From the NCBI GenBank assembly GCA_017999235.1, contig JAGOBN010000056.1:1-11400 (forward strand): DNA of 11,400 nt. The letters are read 5' to 3'. A program made the translations under genes and the position numbers. The notes beneath the pieces are model-generated. The model was not told the origin of the DNA and searched no databases. It saw only the letters and a list, made by a program, of their open reading frames with translations. Below, piece after piece: positions 6,298 through 11,400 of the stretch (positions are counted from its first letter, which is position 1; each line of letters starts with the position of its first letter). The stretch comes from Anaerolineales bacterium. Lineage in GTDB: Bacteria > Chloroflexota > Anaerolineae > Anaerolineales > UBA6663.

Positions 6298-8454
6298 TTA
6301 CGCTTCCGCCGGCAGCGGTCCGGGGCCGCGCCGCACTTTCTCGCCGGCGGCCGGCGGCTCCGGCATGGGCAGCGCCGTCAACGCGGCGGCGGCGGCCACC
6401 GCGGTGTCAAACCGGTCATCCGGCGCCAAGGCCAGCAGCTTGAGCAGCCAGTTTTCCAGGTCGGCCGGGATTTCCGGCCAATGCGTGCGCGGGCTTTGCG
6501 GCAGGCTGTACAACTGCAGCGTGAGCCGCAGTTCCTCGCTTTCCGCCGCGAAGGCCGGCGCGCCCAGCAGCAGTTCGTACACCACCAAGCCCAACAAATA
6601 CACATCCGTGCGCGGGGTGATCGGCTGGCCGCGCAGCTGCTCCGGCGCGCGGTAAGCGGCCGGCCCAAAGCCGGTGGGATTGGGGAAGAGCGGCGCGCGC
6701 GCGATCTGCGCCCGGCCGGTCTCGTCCACCACAATCTTTTCCGGCCGCAAGTCGCCGTGGACCACATTCTGGATGTGCAGGGCGGCCACCCCCTGGCACA
6801 GCTGCACCATCGTCCGCCATACGGCCGGCCAGGCCGGCTGGCGCCGGCGCCACTCGCGCAGCGAGAGGCCGTCCGGGCGCGCGCAGATGAAGGCGATCCA
6901 GGCCACGTCGTTGACGACGTCCTTGCACGGCAGCAGGCCGGCGTGATGCGTCTGGCGCCATTCGCGCGCCTGCTGGGCAAAACTGGTGCGCGTTAGATCG
7001 GTGGGCCGGCCGGCCACCACGCGCACCAGCAGCGGCGTGCCGGGGCCGCGTTCGGTGCCGCGATAAATGACGCCGGCTTCATCCGCGAAGAGCAGCTCAT
7101 CCAGTTGATACAGCCCGCCGATGGTCTCGGCCGCCAGCCGCAGATGCTCCGGGCCGGCCAGGGCGGTGACGGCTTGCTGGCGGGTGCGGTAGAGGTGGAC
7201 GGCTTCGCCGGCGCCGCTTTGTTCCAGGGTGCGCCGGACGTGGGTGGTGGGCGCCAATACGGCCAACTGGCCGTCAGGGTGCGCGCGGGCGGCGTCAACC
7301 AGCGCTTTGGCGCCCACCGCGTCCACGGTGGAAATCAAGGTCAGATCCGCCAGCACCCGGCCGGCCGGCGCCCCGGCCAGAGCGGCCTCCAGCCGGCGCT
7401 GGGCTTCGCCCGCCGATTTTTGATTGAGATGGCCGGCCAGGGCCAGGCTCCAAATGGCGTCGCCGCGCTCCTCCACCACCTCCAGGCTGAGCGGCTGGCC
7501 CAAAAACAGCTCCAGCCCCTCCACCCCCACAATCACTTCCGTGTTGAACGTCAGTTCATTGACCAGGGCATACTCGTGGGCGGCGCCGGAGATTTTGAAG
7601 ATCTGCTCGTCGGAGTGGGTGGGGTCGTGGTGGAAGGTGATCAGGCGCTTGACGCGCGCGCGCTCGGCGATATCCACGCCGATGATGGCCGAGCTGTGCC
7701 CCCAGTCCGCCTTGCTCAGAAAGACATCGCGGAGCGAGTACTGCGAATCAAACACCAGCGCGTCGGCGTTGGCGAAAAAATCCACATAGCGGCGCAAGTT
7801 CGCCTCCGCCAGGGACTTGTACTCGCCGTCGCTGGCGAAGACAAAGACGCTCTCGCCGTCGTCAAAGCGGTAGGCGTAAGCGGTGCCGGGATGATAGAGC
7901 GCCAGGCTGGAGACCACCGTGCGCCCGATCTGCACCGTTTCGCCTTCGCGCAGCTGCACAAATTCCTTGTCCGCCGACATGGCATTGGGCGGGATGGGGA
8001 AGTACATCGGCGCCACCTGCTGGTGTTCCAGGTAGAGCTGGGGGTTGTAGTTGACGGCGTAGAAGATGAGCTTGTTGCCGGGGACATAGGCCGGCAGGAA
8101 GAACGGATACCCCTGGAGATGGTCCCAGTGGGCGTGGGTGAGGAAGATATGCGCCACGCCCTGGCCCTTGCCAAAGTCGCGCGCCATCAGACTGTAGCCC
8201 AGCGGCCGCATCCCGGAGCCGCCGTCGATGATGATCAGGTCGGTGCCGGTATCCACCTCCACGCAGGTGGTATTGCCGCCCACCAGCCCCCCCACGGTCG
8301 GCGGGAGGCTGGCGATATAGGCATGCACCGCCGCCGGATCGGCCAGATCCACGCCCGCCGCTCCGCTGAGGGCCCGAAACAGCTTTTCCCGCAGCTGTTC
8401 GGTCGAGAGCGGCGTGGGAATGGACCCGCGCACGCCCCAGAGTTTTATCCGCAC
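6298..8454 (-). CDS. MBL-fold hydrolase fused to STAS and pseudokinase domains
   Basis: A 718-residue, three-part protein. Residues 1-320 are a metallo-beta-lactamase-fold hydrolase opening with MRIKLWGVRGSIPTP. Its metal motif HAHWDH is intact (His 107, 109, Asp 111, His 112), and later candidate ligands are Asp 209 and His 253, 275 or 276. Residues ~322-432 resemble a STAS domain, but the usual phospho-Ser motif (D-S-S-G) reads D-A-V-G (378-381). Residues ~449-690 have a Ser/Thr kinase fold: YRAPEQL (601-607) and TDVYLLGLVVYELLLG (616-631) are kept. The ATP-binding Lys position is Arg 478, the catalytic loop reads HGDLRPEK (Asn to Lys 573) and DFG reads RAP (586-588), so it should be inactive as a kinase. 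Only the hydrolase appears catalytic; its substrate is unknown. The GTG start is supported by GGAGGGG 9 bases upstream and by the family N-terminus. It has its own promoter and follows two response-regulator genes. Confidence 0.87.
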   Translation of the reverse strand: MRIKLWGVRGSIPTPLSTEQLREKLFRALSGAAGVDLADPAAVHAYIASLPPTVGGLVGGNTTCVEVDTGTDLIIIDGGSGMRPLGYSLMARDFGKGQGVAHIFLTHAHWDHLQGYPFFLPAYVPGNKLIFYAVNYNPQLYLEHQQVAPMYFPIPPNAMSADKEFVQLREGETVQIGRTVVSSLALYHPGTAYAYRFDDGESVFVFASDGEYKSLAEANLRRYVDFFANADALVFDSQYSLRDVFLSKADWGHSSAIIGVDIAERARVKRLITFHHDPTHSDEQIFKISGAAHEYALVNELTFNTEVIVGVEGLELFLGQPLSLEVVEERGDAIWSLALAGHLNQKSAGEAQRRLEAALAGAPAGRVLADLTLISTVDAVGAKALVDAARAHPDGQLAVLAPTTHVRRTLEQSGAGEAVHLYRTRQQAVTALAGPEHLRLAAETIGGLYQLDELLFADEAGVIYRGTERGPGTPLLVRVVAGRPTDLTRTSFAQQAREWRQTHHAGLLPCKDVVNDVAWIAFICARPDGLSLREWRRRQPAWPAVWRTMVQLCQGVAALHIQNVVHGDLRPEKIVVDETGRAQIARAPLFPNPTGFGPAAYRAPEQLRGQPITPRTDVYLLGLVVYELLLGAPAFAAESEELRLTLQLYSLPQSPRTHWPEIPADLENWLLKLLALAPDDRFDTAVAAAAALTALPMPEPPAAGEKVRRGPGPLPAEA

Positions 8455-8499
8455 AGTGAGAAGCCCCTCCCGCCCGATTGGTTTGTCAGGGTACGCCGC

Positions 8500-8528
8500 A
8501 GTGTAGCATGGAGCTTGACGCCGGGCAA
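8500..8528 (-). promoter_or_regulatory. Extended -10 promoter of the MBL-STAS-pseudokinase gene
   Basis: On the minus strand TTGCCC (8528-8523), 17 bases, then TACACT (8505-8500) preceded by TGC, an extended -10 (TGn). The predicted start is near 8493, leaving a leader of about 40 bases that contains the strong ribosome site GGAGGGG (8470-8464). It lies in the 106-base gap after the second response-regulator gene, so the fusion gene can be expressed apart from that operon. Confidence 0.5.
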
Positions 8529-8546
8529 TTCAAGGCGCAGTTTGAA
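8529..8546. promoter_or_regulatory. Inverted repeat next to a promoter, candidate operator
   Basis: TTCAA (8529-8533) and TTGAA (8542-8546) form a 5-8-5 inverted repeat in an AT-richer patch of otherwise GC-rich DNA. It directly abuts the -35 box of the fusion gene on its upstream side, the usual place for an activator. The half-sites are short, and the site could be chance. Confidence 0.25.
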
Positions 8547-8560
8547 GCTAACCGGCCCCT

Positions 8561-8956
8561 TTACGGGTGCGGGAGGGCGGCATCCCGGATAGCCGCGATC
8601 AAGGCGGCCTCCAGGGTCTCCAGCTGGATGGGCTTGGGCAGAAAGCCATTGGCGCCGGCGGCGCGCATGGCGGCGATCAGATCGCCTTGCGTGTCGGAGG
8701 AGATCGCCAGGATGGGGACGTGCGCCAGGCGCGGGTCGCGCCGCATCGCCCGGCACAAGTCCACGCCGTTGACGCCCTGCATGTGGATATCCACCAGGAT
8801 GATATCGGGGAGGTGCTGGTTGAGGGCTTGCATCGCCGGCAGCGGCCCGTAGGCCGCGTACGCCTCATAGCCGAGGAGCTTGAGCATCTGCACCAGCTGG
8901 TTGGCGATCATGCGGTTGTCGTCAATGACAAACGCATACCGCGTCTGGGCGGACAT
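8561..8956 (-). CDS. Single-domain response regulator (second of a tandem pair)
   Basis: A 131-residue CheY-like receiver domain with no output domain. Acidic residues Asp 12-Asp 13 are in VIDDN, the phospho-acceptor is Asp 56 (LVDIHM), the switch Ser is in ISSDTQ (86-87), and Lys 108 is in FLPKP. It should accept phosphate from a histidine kinase, but no kinase with an HxxxxN-type core is in the window. The frame is open to an ATG at 9001, but the extra residues (MNKRWPRC...) lie inside the upstream gene; the ATG at 8956 gives a normal receiver start. That ATG follows the upstream stop by one base and has no good ribosome site, so translation is probably coupled. It is roughly 55% identical, without gaps, to its neighbour, a tandem duplicate. 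A 106-base gap with a promoter separates it from the fusion gene. Confidence 0.93.
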   Translation of the reverse strand: MSAQTRYAFVIDDNRMIANQLVQMLKLLGYEAYAAYGPLPAMQALNQHLPDIILVDIHMQGVNGVDLCRAMRRDPRLAHVPILAISSDTQGDLIAAMRAAGANGFLPKPIQLETLEAALIAAIRDAALPHP

Positions 8957-8957
8957 G

Positions 8958-9338
8958 TTAACGGCTCGGGCCTTTCTGCAGCGCGGCCAGCGCTTGTTCA
9001 AGCGCTTCCACGCTAATGGGCTTGGGAATAAACGCGTTGGCGCCGGCGGTCATGATGCGCGCGATCGTCTCCGGCTGGGTCTCGCTCGACATCGCCAGGA
9101 TCGGCACATGGGCGGTGCGCGGGTCCCGCCGCAGGAACCGACACAACTCCACCCCGTCCACGCCCGGCATGTTGATGTCCAGCATGATCAGGCCGGGAAA
9201 GACCTGCGTCACCGTGTTAATGGCCCCGCGCGGCCCATAAGCGGTCCGCACCGGGTAACCCAGCAGGCCCAGCATGCCGGCCAGGCTGTCCGCCGTGTCA
9301 CGATTGTCGTCGATGACCAATACGTACGGTGTGCTCAT
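8958..9338 (-). CDS. Single-domain response regulator (first of a tandem pair)
   Basis: A 126-residue receiver domain covering almost the whole protein. Asp 10 and Asp 11 are in VIDDN, the phospho-acceptor is Asp 54 (MLDINMPG), the switch Ser is in MSSETQ (84-85), and Lys 106 is in FIPKP. There is no DNA-binding or enzymatic output domain, so it must act by protein contact, as CheY, DivK or Spo0F do. The ATG at 9338 starts the domain normally, with only weak purine-rich sequence before it. It follows the archease-like gene by 29 bases and precedes its paralogue by one base, so all three probably share a transcript. The matching spacing of LCR-RRDPR-AHVPILA-SS-TQ and AGAN-F-PKPI in both copies shows duplication. 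The partner could include the nearby pseudokinase fusion, but that is inference from position only. Confidence 0.93.
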   Translation of the reverse strand: MSTPYVLVIDDNRDTADSLAGMLGLLGYPVRTAYGPRGAINTVTQVFPGLIMLDINMPGVDGVELCRFLRRDPRTAHVPILAMSSETQPETIARIMTAGANAFIPKPISVEALEQALAALQKGPSR

Positions 9339-9367
9339 TGCCGTTATCCGTAGCTGGCCGGCCCCGG

Positions 9368-9769
9368 TCAGGCCGCGCGCAACGGGATGGTGGTTTCAAA
9401 ACCCTCCGCCGTTTCGCGGATGACAATCTCCAGCCCTTGTTCTAAAGTCAGACGGCGTTGCAGTCGTTCCCGCAAACCGCCCGCCGCCAGGGCCGTCAGC
9501 CGTAACGGAGACAAGTTCACAATGGTGAAATCGACAAAGACCCGGTCTTCCAGATCACTATAAGCCAAAATGGCCCGCAGCCAGGCCAGCAGCAGGGTGG
9601 CATAATCTTCACCCCGCACTTCCATGGGACGCCGGATCAGGACCTCGGGCTTGGCGCGGCCGCCGGTGAGCGCCACCATTTCCCGGGCGGCTTCCACAAA
9701 CAACGCTTCCAGCGTGGCGGCGCGCAGCCGCAGCTCCAGCCGATCCAGCCCGGGGTCAAGGTCACTCAC
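9368..9769 (-). CDS. Archease-like protein
   Basis: A 133-residue soluble protein that fits the archease pattern: LELRLRAATLEALFVEAAREM (11-31), then GEDYATLLLAWLRAILAYSDLED-VFVDF (53-81), and a final LEIVIRE...FETTIPL (113-130). Archease activates the RNA ligase RtcB by helping its guanylylation. Here two family hallmarks are altered: the N-terminal H-T-A-D-I motif reads as L-D-R-L-E-L, and the segment with the conserved Tyr-His before the last strands is shortened. RtcB is not encoded in the window. The protein may therefore be a divergent archease or a fold relative recruited to another task. The start is a GTG at 9769 with no Shine-Dalgarno; a TAGAAT box 6 bases upstream predicts a leaderless mRNA. 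It leads the operon with two response regulators. Confidence 0.68.
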   Translation of the reverse strand: MSDLDPGLDRLELRLRAATLEALFVEAAREMVALTGGRAKPEVLIRRPMEVRGEDYATLLLAWLRAILAYSDLEDRVFVDFTIVNLSPLRLTALAAGGLRERLQRRLTLEQGLEIVIRETAEGFETTIPLRAA

Positions 9770-9775
9770 AGATTG

Positions 9776-9781
9776 ATTCTA
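9776..9781 (-). promoter_or_regulatory. -10 box of the archease-like operon, leaderless position
   Basis: TAGAAT on the minus strand is followed by six bases (CAATCT) and the GTG start codon, so transcription would begin at or next to the start codon. No -35 resembling TTGACA is at 16-18 bases upstream, where the sequence is the GCCGGC-rich spacer. The layout is the same as at mobA. Confidence 0.5.
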
Positions 9782-9819
9782 CCCGAAATAGCCGGCCGGC
9801 CAGCCCAGCGCCGGCCCGC

Positions 9820-9842
9820 AACCCTAACCAGGCTGATACGTA
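9820..9842 (+). promoter_or_regulatory. ECF-type promoter upstream of the sigma factor gene
   Basis: AAC (9820-9822), 16 bases, then CGTA (9839-9842) matches the core of many ECF-sigma promoters (AAC in the -35, CGT in the -10, as in the SigW type). The start of transcription would fall at about 9849-9852, that is at the ATG at 9850, and no ribosome site precedes that ATG. It suggests that the sigma factor drives its own operon from a leaderless promoter. The motif is short, so this rests mainly on its exact position. Confidence 0.5.
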
Positions 9843-9849
9843 ATACCCC

Positions 9850-10491
9850 ATGCCGCCTGACGGCGCTACGCCTCCAGCCGGCCAGTGGAAACCAGAAGTG
9901 ACCGAGCAAGAATCCATTGCCCGCGCCCGCGCCGGCGACGAAACCGCCTTTACGCCCCTGGTGGAAAGCTACCAGGGCGCGATCTATAACCTGTGCTACC
10001 GCATGCTGGGGGAGGCGCGCGAGGCCGAGGACGCCGCGCAGGAGGCCTTCTTGCGCGCGTATACCCAGCTGCGGCGCTACGACCCCACCCGGTCGTTCAA
10101 GACCTGGCTGTTCGCCATCGCCAGCCACTATTGCATTGATCTGCTCCGCAAACGCCGGCTGATCTGGCTGTCTATCGACGACGAGGCCCTGCCGCACCAT
10201 CCGGCGCTCAGCGAGCCTTCGGCCGGCCCGGAAGAAAGCACCGTTCACCGGGAGCAAAGCGCGGCCATGCAGCGCCTGTTGGCGCGGCTGGCGCCGGAAG
10301 ATCGCACCGTGATTGTGATGCGTTATTGGTATGACTTGTCTTATGAGGAAATCGCCGAGGCCACCGGCGCCACGGTCAGCTCCGTTAAGAGCCGCCTGCA
10401 CCGCGCCCGCGGCACCCTGGCGGAGATGCTGCCCGCCGGCGCCCGGACGCCGGCCGCGCCGGCCCGGCCCCGTTTGGCGGTAGAGGGATAA
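9850..10491 (+). CDS. ECF-family RNA polymerase sigma factor
   Basis: A 213-residue sigma-70-family factor with only regions 2 and 4, as expected for the extracytoplasmic-function group. Region 2 spans about residues 36-103, with DAAQEAFLRAYTQLRRYD and FKTWLFAIASHYCIDLLRKRR for core binding and -10 recognition. Region 4 (about 138-190) contains LAPEDRTVIVMRY and the helix-turn-helix YEEIAEATGATVSSVKSRLHRAR, which reads the -35. The linker 104-135 is Pro/acidic, and a Pro-rich basic tail follows region 4. It directs RNA polymerase to a stress or envelope regulon while not held by its anti-sigma factor, which is encoded 5 bases downstream. The ATG at 9850 is used; a GTG at 9898 is a possible alternative just before the conserved part. 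The ECF-type motif at 9820-9842 points to autoregulation. Confidence 0.93.
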   Translation: MPPDGATPPAGQWKPEVTEQESIARARAGDETAFTPLVESYQGAIYNLCYRMLGEAREAEDAAQEAFLRAYTQLRRYDPTRSFKTWLFAIASHYCIDLLRKRRLIWLSIDDEALPHHPALSEPSAGPEESTVHREQSAAMQRLLARLAPEDRTVIVMRYWYDLSYEEIAEATGATVSSVKSRLHRARGTLAEMLPAGARTPAAPARPRLAVEG

Positions 10492-10496
10492 ACGCG

Positions 10497-11063
10497 ATGA
10501 GCCACCAACCCTACAGTGATTGGATGCACCTGGCCCTCGAAGACGCCCTGGCGGCGGCGCAGCGCGCCGAATTGAACGCCCACCTGGCGGGGTGCGCGGC
10601 GTGCGCGGCCGCCTGGGATGGCTTGCTGCGGGTCGAGCGCCTGCTGGCGCCCGCGCCCGTGGCCGCGCCCCGGCCGGGGTTCACCGGCCGCTTTACCGCC
10701 CGGCTGCGACAGCGGCGCGCGCACCCCCCGGCCATCTGGGGAGCGCTGACGCTGAGCCTGGGCGCGGTGGGAGCGGCGGCCCTGGTCTTGCCGGCCGGCG
10801 TCAGCCTGCTCTGGTCACTGGCCCAGCTGGCCGGCCAGCCGGCGACTTCCGCCGCGTTTCTGGAGAGCGCCACCGCCGCTTCCGGGGTGGCGCGCACGCT
10901 GGCGAACGCCCTGTTCATCACCGCGCGCGGCGTGGGCGAGTGGGCGCTGCTCTCGCCGGCCGTCTGGGCCTTGCTGCTGACGGCCCTGGCCGCCACCGCC
11001 GCCTGGTTCTACTTAGTCCGCCGGCTCAGCCTGTCTGGGGCGCGGCAAGGATTACGGTTATGA
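10497..11063 (+). CDS. Membrane anti-sigma factor with zinc-finger motif
   Basis: A 188-residue protein immediately after the sigma gene. The N-terminal cytoplasmic part has AHLAGCAAC, the H-x3-C-x2-C motif of zinc-containing anti-sigma domains (His 29, Cys 33, Cys 36), which clamps an ECF sigma factor. A basic Pro-rich linker (50-78) leads to one hydrophobic segment at about 79-105, and a second lies at about 150-174, followed by VRR. With two membrane segments both ends should be inside, with a short outside loop (about 106-148). That loop is Ala/Ser/Thr-rich and could take part in signal sensing. GAGGG (10483-10487) lies 9 bases before the ATG. The stop overlaps the next gene's ATG by 4 bases. 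The role follows from the motif and from operon order. Confidence 0.88.
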   Translation: MSHQPYSDWMHLALEDALAAAQRAELNAHLAGCAACAAAWDGLLRVERLLAPAPVAAPRPGFTGRFTARLRQRRAHPPAIWGALTLSLGAVGAAALVLPAGVSLLWSLAQLAGQPATSAAFLESATAASGVARTLANALFITARGVGEWALLSPAVWALLLTALAATAAWFYLVRRLSLSGARQGLRL

Positions 11064-11400
11064 AGAAGCTATGGTTCGCAGTGCTGCTTGCCCTAGCCGC
11101 CAGTTTATGGCTGGCGCCGGCGGCTTTGGCCCGCGGCTTGGCCGATGATGAAGTGGTAGTGGGCGAGAGCTTTACGCTCCCGGCCGGCCAGGTGATTGAC
11201 GGCAACCTGATCGTCCTGGGCGGCAACGTAGTGGTGGAAGACGGCGCCGAAGTGACCGAGAATGTGGTCGTCTTTGGCGGCAGCGTCTCGCTGGCCGGCC
11301 GCGTGGGCCAAGACCTGGTGATCTTTGGCGGCAACGCGGATTTGCTCAGCACGGCGGTGGTGGCCGGCCAATTGGTGACCTCCGGCGGCAGCATCTCCCG
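11060..11400 (+). CDS. Secreted bactofilin-like (polymer-forming) beta-solenoid protein, N-terminal part
   Basis: 113 codons are visible; the gene runs off the right edge. MKKLWFAVLLALAASLWLAPAALA (shown here as residues 1-24) is a Sec signal peptide: a KK pair, a hydrophobic core and an A-L-A cleavage site. The mature part repeats short beta-strand units with Gly-Gly turns: GNLIVLGGNVVVEDGAEV, VVVFGGSVSLAGRV, DLVIFGGNADL and LVTSGGSIS. This is the pattern of bactofilin-like/polymer-forming proteins, right-handed beta-solenoids that assemble into filaments, though classical bactofilins are cytoplasmic and this one is exported. AAGGA (11047-11051) is 8 bases before the ATG, which overlaps the anti-sigma stop (ATGA). 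Co-transcription with sigma and anti-sigma suggests it is an envelope component or sensor of that system. Confidence 0.82.
   Translation, partial: MKKLWFAVLLALAASLWLAPAALARGLADDEVVVGESFTLPAGQVIDGNLIVLGGNVVVEDGAEVTENVVVFGGSVSLAGRVGQDLVIFGGNADLLSTAVVAGQLVTSGGSIS

Noticed and set aside
7105..8592. A 495-codon open frame on the plus strand, opposite the fusion gene
   Set aside because: It is rich in Gln, His, Arg, Gly and Val without any recognisable domain, as antisense frames in GC-rich genes are, and it lies wholly opposite a gene with several clear motifs.
8957..9001. N-terminal extension of the second response regulator
   Set aside because: The extra 15 residues lie within the preceding gene and are not part of a receiver; the ATG at 8956 gives the standard start.
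9766..10401. A 211-codon open frame on the minus strand, opposite the sigma factor gene
   Set aside because: It overlaps the sigma factor completely and shows no family pattern.
1..11400. Mobile elements, CRISPR, tRNA or rRNA genes
   Set aside because: I saw no transposase or integrase motif, no spaced direct repeats, no tRNA-like cloverleaf with conserved loop sequences and no rRNA-like sequence on either strand.

Overview
The window is a high-GC, gene-dense bacterial chromosome segment, about two-thirds G+C by eye. It shows no rRNA, tRNA, CRISPR array or insertion sequence. Gene content and style fit an uncultured Chloroflexota (Anaerolineae-like) bacterium: an NB-ARC STAND protein with a glycine/aspartate-rich leader, a TPR/zinc-ribbon membrane protein, secreted beta-helix proteins and a stand-alone archease-like protein. 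That placement is inferred from gene style, not from a marker gene. Eleven complete or nearly complete genes and two edge-truncated genes fill almost all of the sequence. No gene-free stretch exceeds about 110 bases.

Left part (1-4682, all on the minus strand, read right to left). mobA (molybdenum cofactor guanylyltransferase) overlaps by 4 bases a gene for a TPR/double zinc-ribbon protein with a C-terminal membrane anchor. After an 82-base gap holding a good sigma-70 promoter comes a STAND NTPase (NB-ARC plus helical repeats). The start of a secreted beta-helix protein follows and runs off the left edge. Middle part (4690-6295, plus strand). A back-to-back promoter region separates mobA from an AmrS-type radical SAM gene. 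A small protein resembling dimeric alpha-beta barrel proteins follows it, and a bidirectional terminator closes the unit.

Right-middle part (6298-9781, minus strand). An archease-like gene and two tandem single-domain response regulators form one probable operon. Downstream, with its own extended -10 promoter, is the most unusual gene of the window: a 718-residue fusion of a metallo-beta-lactamase hydrolase, a STAS domain and a protein-kinase fold. The hydrolase metal motif is intact. The STAS phospho-acceptor and the kinase catalytic residues are all substituted, so this looks like a hydrolase carrying two 'dead' signalling domains.

Right part (9820-11400, plus strand). An ECF sigma factor, a membrane anti-sigma factor with an H-x3-C-x2-C motif and a secreted bactofilin-like beta-solenoid protein (cut by the right edge) form a tight operon. 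It is preceded by an ECF-type motif (AAC-N16-CGTA), which suggests autoregulation. Several promoters in the window place the -10 box six or seven bases from the start codon with no Shine-Dalgarno sequence, which predicts leaderless mRNAs. The hexamer GCCGGC is strongly over-represented throughout.
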